The notes beneath the pieces were generated by a model. The model saw only the letters and a program-made list of their open reading frames with translations, had not been told where the DNA came from and did not search any database. From the NCBI GenBank assembly GCA_964057225.1, contig OZ059894.1, forward strand, positions 13,898,131-13,962,130: a DNA stretch of 64,000 nt, in the 5' to 3' direction. Positions 41,264 to 51,818 of this stretch are shown here, in pieces. Both the position numbers and the translations under genes were made by a program. Source of the DNA: Auanema rhodensis (lineage: Eukaryota > Nematoda > Chromadorea > Rhabditida > Rhabditidae). Every line of letters begins with the position of its first letter. Position 1 is the first letter of the stretch.

Positions 41264-41501
41264 TGGGTAAGAGTCAGAGAATACGTGAAAACGAGAGGAT
41301 TTGAGACTTACAGCAGAAAAATCAGCAAATGAGCTGAGAGAGCTGCGACGAAGGCAGACAAACGATGAAGACTCTGACGACATTGCAACGTCGGCGGCAT
41401 CGGGAGCGGCATCGTTCACGATGCCAGAAAATCAGAAGCTTATTGATATCATAATGTTGTTGAAAGAAAAGCTGGTTTATCTTAAATATCGAGAAAAATG
41501 A
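41264..41501 (+). other. Possible small coding exon divergent from sbt-1
   Basis: An open frame of about 64 codons ends at 41501. Its early part is charged (ELRELRRRQTNDEDSDDI), followed by Ala/Ser and a segment with LIDIIMLLKEKLVYLKY that could form a short helix. It is preceded by what looks like a 46-nt intron, donor GTAAGA near 41264 and acceptor TTACAG ending at 41309. No upstream ATG in the matching phase was found, although an internal ATG gives a 27-codon product. The same bases contain a GTAAGT on the minus strand, so the splice signals may belong to an sbt-1 5' UTR exon instead. The stretch is GC-rich compared with its surroundings. Confidence 0.25.
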
Positions 41502-43028
41502 GAAAATGTGTGTTGGTAAGTATTATGATGTGATTCTTTTGGCAGTGAAGAAGTTTAAATATATCATCTAAATTAACTATTTTTAGTCTTAAAAATTAAT
41601 GGAAAACATAAAACTTTCAAAACAAACAAATGTAATTAGTTTGGGAATCCAAATTTCTCAAATACTTTCATAAACTATATATATATATTAAAACTTTGAT
41701 ATAAAAATAGTGTTTCTGACACCAAAAAAACAAATATCCTTTGTGTCTTATCCGTAGTTGCTAACTATTTTATATAAACTTATTTCTTTTAAACATTTTT
41801 TATTAGGACATCCAAATCTATCTTGTTTGTCAGATAGCATCAATTTCATCTCTACCGCATATACAAATCCTTTCGCTTGGCAATTAAAGAAAAAAAACCA
41901 AAGAAAGCAACCATTATTTTCAAAATAATATGTAGAAATGATTTAAATATGTAAATTCATCAAATTAATTTAAAATAATTTCACGTACAACACGTAAAAA
42001 TGGCTATTTGTTCATTTTCAATAATGAAAAAGCGGCTGTTTGTATATATTATCTTCCCCAACATTTAAATTAGTTGCGCTTGGAAAAAAAACCAAATTAT
42101 CCGAACAACTTTAAAGTTACAACTCTTCTTCAGAATACAGAAGCACTAGATACAGCTGAGTCGTAAGAAATTGTTTTTCGTGTTTTCTGTTTGAAACATG
42201 CTTCAAAGATAAAGTAGTTCGTTTAAATAGTTTATGTTGAACAGCTCTCTAAATGTTTCTGAAGTCTGAATCTTCTGATTCAACTGTGGTTTTTCAATCT
42301 CTACACATGATTACATCAAGTTTATTCGGATAGTTTAATATTTTCAAAAGATAAAACTTGAATTTTGCCTAGAGAAATGAATTGTGCAATGAAAAAATGT
42401 TTCATTCTGATGTGATATTAATGGATTAGAACTTCTATATTATTTCTTTCTTTGGCATTCTGTTCAGCGAAGCGATTTCAAATGAAACAAAGAATGTTTT
42501 TCATTTATTCTCACCTTTTTCTTAATTTTTTTTTCTTTGAGGAGAGCAAAGAAGCTTTGCAAAATACGTGGAGGCCTGCCCTCTTTATCTTCCTTTTTGT
42601 CTCCCAATAGCTGAGCCTCTCCACATCATTGCCACCTACTCTTCCCACAGTTGAATCTATACACCTGCGTTTCCAATAAATATTACGCATTTCTAGACCT
42701 TTATATGTTTTCTTTTTGCTTTTTTTTATTCAACATAGATTAAATATCACTAAAATTCACAGATTGTTCAATTATTTCCGGCAAAAACCTTCAAATACTG
42801 CCATGTAATAGCAGATGAACATGAGCGTTTTTTTCGATAACTTTATTGTCAAAACAAAACTGAAAATTGATATAATTATAATTAATATTCTATCCTCTAA
42901 TTGTTTCGTAATATATATTTAGTATTTAGCTATGTAATATAGTTATATTATTTGTCTTTTACAGGATTTTAAAATAGTTTAATACACGCCTTTTACGGTG
43001 ATTCATTCAAATAATTATTTTTTCAAAT
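41502..43028. other. Intergenic region between sbt-1 and num-1
   Basis: The two genes are divergent, so promoters for both are expected here. No exon is supported. A splice acceptor TTTTACAG ends at about 42963, 65 nt before the first candidate num-1 ATG. Confidence 0.5.
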
Positions 43029-43115
43029 ATGAGAGAAAAGCTCATCGCAGATAGCACGCGTTCATCTTGGTCAACATTGGCTGGTGATAAGAAGAAACAT
43101 CCAGCTATTAAGTCT
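43029..43115 (+). CDS. num-1: Candidate distal first exon of the num-1 locus
   Basis: 29 codons beginning MREKLIADST and ending with a donor (TCT|GTTAGT) in phase 0. A TTTTACAG acceptor 65 nt upstream could accept a spliced leader. The exon at 46920 begins in phase 0 immediately after its own acceptor, so the two can join in frame across a 3.8 kb intron to give a longer Numb N-terminus. The downstream exon starts with ATG, so this would be an alternative promoter or isoform. It might also be a small separate gene, but there is no sensible stop beyond seven codons of read-through. Confidence 0.5.
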
Positions 43116-44421
43116 GTTAGTTATGATTTTCATTTTTAAAATTATAAAACTATTTTTCTAATTATATATTAATTGAATTATAAACAGTTCTTCTATTATA
43201 TATTTAACTCACAAACACTCATTTGCATATTAGATGAAGTTGAGTTAAGCTTTCACAAAACGTTTGAACGCGCCATTTGGTCCAATATCAATGTCGCAGT
43301 ATGGCTGCGGGTCTTCCTATTCCATATTTTTCCCAGATCCCTTTTCAATTTCTTTTACTCAAACACACACCCTCTATTTCGTTTTCTCTTTTTCTCTATC
43401 TTTTCAACTTGTTGATTATGCAACTTTTCCTCTTCAACTTTTTTTTTAATCGCTCAATATCATTTTTTGGAAAGTCTCTCGTTTTGTGGTTTCAAATAAA
43501 TACATGTATGTACATTCTACATACATAGTATGTTAGATGTTCATACAGTCATCATCTAATACATACATGCATATCTTGTTTAATGTTCATTTTGAGAATA
43601 TTTAAAATAAACTTTAAAACATTTATATGTTTTTTTTCTTTTTCAATATTATACAAACTTTTCTATTGTAATCACTCAATAACATTATTGCTTACTAATC
43701 ACTATATAGCTTGTAATCAAATTTTTTGAATGAGTGAAATGATTATCAAAATAGATAGGAGATAGACTTTAAAATGTATGAATAAAACCTCATTCTTGCC
43801 TCTTTATATGACTTTCTTATTACGAACAACTTGCCTATTTAATATTGAAATTTGTATAGCTTCAAGCTTCCTTCTTAAGTTTTTATTTCATTTCCAATGA
43901 ATATTTTTTTGGAATTTAAATTCAATTTATTTATATCTATAATATTATATATAATATTACATTTAAATTTAACACACCTTTAAATATAAATAAACATTAA
44001 AAATATAATAAAATATAAATATATTATATTCATAAATGAAATATTATCAATAACTTTGTAAATAGTTTATGAGCTTTATGCTTTGTCTCATAACTACATA
44101 ATATGTACATAATACATATATTTTACTAACAAACCACTGTATATGTTCTTTCCAAAGCTGAAATACGAAAAAAAAAATTCCTTTTTGGGAATAGTCAACA
44201 AGTTTTCAGAGTTCACGAAAATATGTGTAAGATCTCTGTCGTCTAGCTTTATCCTTTTTACTACTTGTCCTTTACATACTCTAGCATTCTTTGTTTTATT
44301 TTACTTCAATAACTCCTTAAAATTTGCAAAAAAAAAGTGAAAAAACAGCATTTAAGTGCTTGCCATTATTATTACTTTCATCTCTTTTAATATTGTTTTC
44401 AAATATCTATCTATATCTATA

Positions 44422-44467
<46 letters not shown>

Positions 44468-46919
44468 TAAGTATAATATAACACTTTTATTGAGATTATT
44501 AGTTGTTTTTTTTCTGTTTGAAAATCATAATAAATTCTCAAATTTTAAACATTTTCTTATTTTTTTTCAAATTTGAGCTTATTTTCCATGTTTTACACAC
44601 AGTTTACATTATATGATTGACATGTATTTCTTGATGACATTACTGTGATGTCATATATGTATAGCCTTAAGATATTATATCACAAGATTTGATCACATTT
44701 TTCAAAGGAATGACATGAGTATTAGTATCTGCACCAGTATATATGCTTCAGGCTATTTATTAATATAAGAATGAAATATATATTCTTTTAGCAATAATAT
44801 TATCTTAGAGAACCATTCAATCTTTCAAATAAAATAAAGTAAAAGAATTATTAACTTATTATTTAAGAAAAAAAACTAATAATTCTGTAGTTGCAACATT
44901 CAAAAATATCTATTTGTCTACGTATTTTTTCATAAAAGCTGTGGATTACGTGAGAATCTTTTCTTGTAAAAATACATAACTGATACCTTGTTTCTGATAG
45001 CAATGATAATAATCGAACGAATACCAGAAAAAAATCTTTTTTTTTCTCAAATTTTCTTAATCATCTCAGCTAATTCTATTCTTTTTTCTTTTTGTTATAA
45101 CAACAATGAAGAAGACTACTATGAAATTGCATTTTCAATACATTATGGTGATGACCATTAGATAACTTTTTGTGCTTGTATCAAGACGCATTAAAATATG
45201 TTCGTTTGTCAGTTTTTCTTCTTCTTTGAAACCGTTTTTTTTCTTTTTTTCCTCTTATTTTCGCTTTTTATTTCTCATACTCCATCGAAATGTCTCTGGT
45301 TCTCTTACATCGCTGTATTGATTATTGTGATGATGATGATACAGCCTTGAACTGTTCTCGTTCTCTTCTAACCTCCGCCTCAGCCTTTCCGCTTGATTCT
45401 AATATGTATGTTACATATCAAAGCAGAACTTATTTCTCTCATCACATCCTGAACATAGCTCAATCCCTCTCAACCTTTTCTTCTAATTTTCTCATTTTCG
45501 CAAGTTCTTCTTCTTTTCTCGTTACTCTTCGTAATCGCTATCTATTTATTTCTATTTTTCTCTCATTTTTCCCTTTTCCGTCTCGTCTTGTAACTGTTCA
45601 ATCGAGCTTTGCGGTAGGCCAAGTGAAAGTGCATCCAGACCTTGTAGCATTTTCGCTCTTAGTTTCTCTCTTCTTGATTCAACGGTTTTTTTCTTACAAC
45701 AAATGATTTTAGATTAATATTTCTTATGTATTATATTAAAATATTAACTAAATTCATATATTCAACTAATTCACATTATATATGTTAAAACCTATCGATA
45801 CGCATAAGTGCACATTCATACATACATGCATGCATAGTATGTTAACATAGATAGTTGTTGAAAATTCATATAATTCACTTGATTTGGCAGAATTTTCAAA
45901 AAAAAACGAATAGGATACTATAATCTTTATTAATATTCATTCTTTCATTATATTTTTTGTTTTTTTCTTATCAATATAATCATATTTAATTAATCTACAG
46001 GTGTATTCATTGATAACTGATAGACTGATTGGACTATCTCTTCTTAATATCCTGCTGATTTTCAGTATTAATTCTCGGTCTTTTCTGTTTTGATTGATTA
46101 ATTTATTATTCCATAAGAAAGACAATGTAATTTGATTATTCATTCTTATGAATATATAATTGTCTGTAAATAATACTTCAAATTGATACTTCAAGTACTT
46201 TTTTCATAATTTCTGCTTGTCTGAACAACAGAAAAAATGTTGCACGGTGTTTGCTTCGCGGGACACTTATGAATGAGCTTCCTAGGAATGTCTTGAACTA
46301 GCAAAAACTTATGTGCACAAACCCTAACACTATTATTCTGATATATCTTTCACTCTCATATCAAATTCATTCATTTAAAAACCATTTTTTTTAATTTAGT
46401 ACGAAATATTCTTTTTTTTTCAATTTGTTCTCTTTTCTTGTGAAAATGATTTATTCAATCCGGAACTTCCAGCTAGCATACGTCCGGTTTTTAAGAACTT
46501 ACTTTAGTAATTTTTTTCGTAAGAAAACACTAGCTAAAGTTGGCTCACCAAGACATTTTGTATTTTAAATAGAATATACATATGGCATTTGAATCAATTT
46601 ATGCTGGACAGATTCAATATCTAATTTTCATTCAAGTAATTAGTATATATGTATGATACACTTGTCACTTATCATTTTAAATTCCAAGTTCATGTCACTC
46701 AACAGAACTTTTTGGCCTGATAATTCTTATTTCATATCATATTAAACTTTTGAGCGGTTGTTCTTCTGCGCTTTTTATTTCTTCGCGCAGAAATTTTTCC
46801 TACACGAAAGTTATTTAGTCTATTAGTATGTAGCTTATATTATATCATTTGAATATTCAAATAATCTATAATGTTTTAAAATTGTATCAATATTATTAGA
46901 GAATTATTTTCAATTACAG
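43116..46919. other. Large intron or upstream region of num-1
   Basis: AT-rich, with a long TA run at about 44425-44464. The longest open frame (45290-45706, 138 codons) lies in pyrimidine-rich DNA and is Ser/Phe/Leu-rich with no splice or homology support, so it is not called as a gene. Confidence 0.5.
44425..44464. repeat. (TA)n microsatellite
   Basis: About 40 nt of alternating AT, within the num-1 upstream interval. Confidence 0.85.
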
Positions 46920-49900
46920 ATGAGCGTTATGATAAGAAGCATATCTCGTCTCTCAAGACGCAAGAAGAAAATACGGGAGTTACCAGTTATTTCTGAAAGC
47001 GAGCAGATTGTTCCTCCACAACTGTCTTCACAAGCTATAGAGAATGTGAAACCGTGAGTTTCAAATTTTATTTTGCGAAAATACTTAGTTCTAACATCTT
47101 CCTGTTAGAAATGTATTAACACCGCTTAAAATCATTCACCTAATTTGTTTACCTCTACACATACCATTAGTTGGTTCTAGCTTATTCAAAAATAATAATG
47201 TACGCAAAAACACGTGAGTTTAAGTTATAGTCACTTTTGCGGAAAATCTCTGAGCATTAAAAAGTTGAGCTTTTTTCTTGGAGCATTTTCACACTTTAAG
47301 CTAATATTGAAAATTTTGTTTTAATATGTTTAATCCATAATTAAAAACTCGTAACTTTTGCATGTAAAAAATAAAAATGCAAATTGTTTACTTTTTGTAA
47401 ATATTGACTTTTGAATTATTACCCGTGAAGTATTTTATTCCTGTATTTGGTAACTATTTTTTATCTTTGTCATCATTAAGAACTAGTTATATTAATATGG
47501 TCTTTTCAAGTGATATTGATTGTTTGCTTCAGTTATTTGTCTCCTGACTGTTTTCGTCTACTTTAGTTCACGTAATCATGTTCTAAGCTCTAGTTTACTA
47601 AACGTTTTTTTATTTATCTATAGTCATCACTAGTCCATTTTCAACAAAGTTAAAATTCAATGATTTATTCGGTTGGCTAATTTTCATCAGAAAGTTCATC
47701 CAACAGGTCGAACCTAATTCAATTCCCATTCCACTTACACATCAACTGAATGTTCTATTCGACTTGCCATTCGTTCCATTCCCGTTTGTTTTATTAGCTG
47801 TACACTCCCTAAGCTTTTCACTATCAGAATAATTTCAAATGATCTAAGAAAATGTTTTTTCAACATCATCATTATGTCTGTGACGATTTTTTGAATTATT
47901 TGTTAATGATCAATCTTTTTTTTTTTGATGATTGATGTGAGAATGATCATTTAAGATGTTAAAGGTACAACTGTCAATCAATTGCAATAAAGAGCATAAT
48001 TTTCTTTTAATGTTCGATAGATATCATTTGAAATATATATTAAACCCGTATCATATGTTACTTTATCTTCTCACTTTACTGATCAATAAGCCTGGATGTC
48101 TTAAACACTGAAAGGGCCTGTTGTTCTCTTTTAAGAAATTCTGCTTGCTCAATCTAATTCATTAAGCTTTATTTTTCCACAAATATATCTAGTTTTAGCC
48201 AACTGTATGCTAATTTTTGAATATTAATATTTTATATTACTTTCAGTTCTTTCCTTGGGAGAGGTATGGACCGTCTTCGCAGGTCGATTAGGCAGTCTTT
48301 CCGACGGAAACGTAGTCCTGAAATTGGAACACCTTCTGAATTAGTATCACAAGGTAATTTAGTGTTTTTAGATTTCTTTTTTTACAACTTTTTCTAGTTG
48401 GTACAGGTGGTAGACAAGAACAATGGCAACCCGATGAAGGGGCTGTCCGGGCAGGATTGTGTAGCTTCCATGTTAAGGTTTCAAATTCGTTTTGGATATT
48501 TTATTATTTTTGTTTTTAAGTATTTGGGTTCAGTAGAGGTGTTTGATTCCCGTGGGATGAACACTTGTGAAGGTGCTTTGAAAATGTTGAGGGTAAGAAC
48601 TGTTTTTAAGAAAGTTTACTCATGTTTTGTTTTGAAGAATAGCCGAAAACGACCCGTGAAGGCAATTTTGTATGTATCAGGAGACGGTCTTCGTGTAGTA
48701 GACCAACAATTTAATCGTGGGCTTATTGTCGATCAAACTATTGAAAAGGTTGTATTCATTTTTTTATTTTTGGAATTGTTTTATTTTTTCATCAGGTTTC
48801 GTTTTGTGCCCCCGATAGGCAAAATATTAAAGGATTTGCGTATATTTGTCGTGATGGAACCAGTAGAAGATGGATGTGCCATGGATTTCAAGCATCTAAA
48901 GATACAGTTCGTAATTTACTTATTTATATAACTAATAAATTATGGTATTCTTGATATTATACATTTGTTTTAGGGAGATCGGCTTTCGCATGCCGTAGGT
49001 TGCGCTTTTGCTCTTTGTCTAGAACGAAAAAACAAGAGGGATGAAGAAACAGCTATTACAGCAGATAAAGCGTTAAATCCCGATTGGGGAGAGAATAGGT
49101 TAACTCTTCATTATCAATTTATTCACATTAATTTATTTAAGTCCCACTCATAATATCTCAGCTCCTGTAGAAGAACCTTCTGGCTTCGCCCAACGAACTA
49201 ATAGTGCATATCAGTCATTCCGTAAACAGATTTCCATTAGCGAAAGACTTCAGGTTTGCTTTTGTAACATTAAAAAAAAATTTTTTTCTTTTCTTATTCA
49301 GGATCCTCAATCAGCAATTGTTAATGTTGTACCTGACAAAGCGTCAACTATGGACCCTAGCATAGCGAAACCTCGTCCTTCTGCAAACCCTGCTCTATTC
49401 CAAAGACAGGTTGGTTTTTTTCATTATATGCTTATACATCACTTATTTTTAATAGGGCTCTCTACGAGCACCTGAAAGTTCATCGAATGCTCAATTCAGA
49501 CGAAACTATTCTCTAAGGGCTCCTGATTCATCAATGTATAACGTTAGTTTTTTTTCTTTTTTTTTTGTGTTAAATTTTTTCTCTGTCCTATTTTTTCCTG
49601 TTCTATGATGAAACCTGCCTGCTTATGCAAATTATCTCATGTACGTATTGTCGCAGTTCGTCCTATTCAGTCAGTTTAGTTGACAAACGGCCAGTTCTTA
49701 AAATTTGTTAATAATGCGCCATTCTACGACTTCTAATAAAGTTTTCCCTGCTCAAATTAGGGAGACTATCTCCGATTACTGCGATATTGAATATTTAACC
49801 GCTGTTTTACGAAAATTAAAAGATGATGTTCGTGATGAAATTATCACGAAAGCGTCGAATCTTCGCTCGATGCATGATAATTATTATAAACATCGTCACT

Positions 49901-50950
49901 ATAGACCTTTAGATTGGGTTTGTTTTTTGTGTTCCATAGCTTATTTCTTTATTATATCCATTCTTTCTATTCATGGTTTTATTTTTCAGCCTGTTGCGCC
50001 AACCTTGTTCAAAGAACCTATTTATGAAGGCGAAGAAGATGATACTATTCACTTAGCTTCTGCTAATTATAATGCTTCTGCCAGTCATCAGACAGATTCT
50101 GCTACTCCCCATTTGAGCAGCAACGGTTATTCATCTCAAATAAATGATTTGCTAGGTGGACCTCTTATTTCTACTCATGTGCCTGCGTCCGTACCTCAAC
50201 AGCAGCCATCAACTTCAAGCCAACAATACTATAACAATGGTCAATCTAATTTGAATCAGTGGAGTTCGTTTGAATCTTCGGGTGGAAAACCTACACCTTC
50301 AACAGGAGCATCTGTAGTTAATCAACCAATTTCTGTTAATACCCAATGGTACAGTACCTCCTGTGTTTTTCAATTTATTTTTATTTGTAGGAATAATACT
50401 AGTCCTCCCTTAGCTTCTTCACGGTCGAAGGCTGATGAGTGGCTTGAAGGAGCAATTCGTTCTTCTATGAGCTTTTCCTCTCCCCCTGTTACTGCTCAGG
50501 TATTCAACCGGCTTGGCTAATCCTTTTACAAACAAACTTTTGAAGGTGACTCCTAGCACTTCCTTTAACAATGGATTCCAACAAAGCAATGGCTGGATTT
50601 CTAATAATTCTGCGTCAAACGCAGGTGTATCAACCAATCAGGAAAGCCCTCTAAAACGAGGGCCACCTAGTCATCCTCCCCCACCTCTGCCAGCCGTGGG
50701 AGCTGTAGTTCATGAAGATATTGTGAGACTATATCAAACAAAAAATATCAAAAACAAGAGTTTTTAGACATCAAGAACACTTACCCCCTCAACCGATGCT
50801 TTTGGACAGACTGTGAATTGGGACCCTGTTCCTCAGGCTGTGCTACCAAAACCGGAAGATCCATTTGATATTCAATGGAGTCGCTTAACAATCTCCTCTC
50901 ATAATCCGTTCTCTGCCGAAATGAATCAAAATCGTGAAGTAAGTATATAA
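46920..50950 (+). CDS. num-1: Numb homologue, endocytic adaptor with PTB domain
   Basis: Exons: 46920-47053, 48247-48353, 48398-48477, 48521-48592, 48638-48748, 48796-48906, 48974-49098, 49142-49253, 49302-49409, 49456-49542, 49990-50348, 50391-50499, 50545 to about 50726, and one ending 50950. Numb is a cortical adaptor in Notch signalling, cell polarity and endocytic recycling. The lead-in [14 protein letters not shown] matches the Numb membrane-binding basic motif. The PTB domain runs through [51 protein letters not shown] and [15 protein letters not shown]. Next come [13 protein letters not shown] (NumbF-like), [14 protein letters not shown] (cf. EADRWLEEV in vertebrates), a Pro-rich stretch, and the C-terminal DPF...QW and NPFS motifs that bind AP2 and EH proteins. 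The predicted C-terminus NREVSI resembles vertebrate FEIEL. C. elegans num-1 also neighbours sbt-1. Confidence 0.92.
49714..49919 (+). CDS. num-1: Internal alternative first exon of num-1
   Basis: Inside the 447-nt intron 49543-49989 is an open frame of about 68 codons. It starts ATG at 49714 ([20 protein letters not shown]) and ends HYRPLDW at a phase-0 GTTTGT donor. An in-frame TAA at 49699-49701, with no acceptor between it and the ATG, means it cannot be an internal exon of the upstream frame. Spliced to 49990 (phase 0, PVAPTLF) it would make a Numb-like protein lacking the whole PTB domain but keeping the endocytic tail. Acceptors at about 49655 and 49670 could accept a spliced leader. 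The exon codes for acidic and basic helical-looking sequence ([20 protein letters not shown]). I do not recognise it as a known domain. Confidence 0.55.
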
Positions 50951-51818
50951 ATATGCAAAAATAGCTCTTTAGCAATTTAATAATTCCATTTGAATGTATT
51001 CGATTTTCCTTTTTTTCTATCTTGCTTCGTCCATTCGTTGTCCTTTCTTTGATTTACCCTATGTAAAGCGGGAATGTAATTTTTCTCGGTTTTATGAACT
51101 TTTTGACAAATAAGACGTCAATAATGAAAGTTTCATTGTAATAACTTATATTATATAATTGTCATTAAACCCAGTTTGATGTATAGTTTATATGCTCTTA
51201 TTGAAGGGCTTTCCACCTAGGAACTTTAATTTCTTCGAAAATGTTTGTTTTATAATTAATTATTTAATTTCAACCGTTTTTGGTCGCTATATTTGTGTCT
51301 TTTACCTGCTCATTAATGTGTGACCTTAAATATATATATATACTGTTATAAGTATTTTCCCAAATGAGTAGCTCTTTTTCTGAAACCTTCCTGGCTCTCA
51401 TAAAAGCCTCCGCAGATTTCTATTCAGATCCATTCCCAACAGGTACAGTATTAATTGAATTCTTTTTGAAATAGCTAATTCATCTTGTGATATGTGACTA
51501 TATATTCTAAGTTTTAATGTAACTAATTTGAAAATTCTGCTGCCAATTCTGTACTTTAAAATGTTTCTGAGTAATAAGAATGCTTCTTTCCAATTCTTTG
51601 ACTCTGTTAGCCAGATGTATGCCCTGTTGTCTTTATTCTGTAAAATCATAGAACTTAATAAAAAGATTGAAATGCTTCCATCAAATCGTATGTTTATATT
51701 ATATTTCCGCAGTTTTGTTTAGGTAGAAGATACATTTAGTTAGTTATATGAAACATGATATACCAACCAATAGGTCAGACTGTTTATGTTCTCCCCCCAC
51801 AAATCAATTACTGTTGCC
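50951..51818. other. Intergenic region between num-1 and the channel gene
   Basis: Both genes are on the + strand, 868 nt apart, so this holds the num-1 3' UTR and the channel promoter or outron. No exon is supported. Confidence 0.5.

Noticed and set aside
45290-45706. 138-codon open frame on the + strand
   Set aside because: It is Ser/Phe/Leu-rich, in pyrimidine-rich intronic or upstream DNA, with no splice context or recognisable motif.
48398-48931. 177-codon open frame across several num-1 exons
   Set aside because: It is a read-through of exons and introns in the wrong frame; the Numb PTB frame with introns removed explains the region.
50513-50767. Separate 84-codon gene starting ANPFTNKLL
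   Set aside because: It is in the frame of num-1 exon 50545 and is better explained as an alternative 5' extension of that exon.
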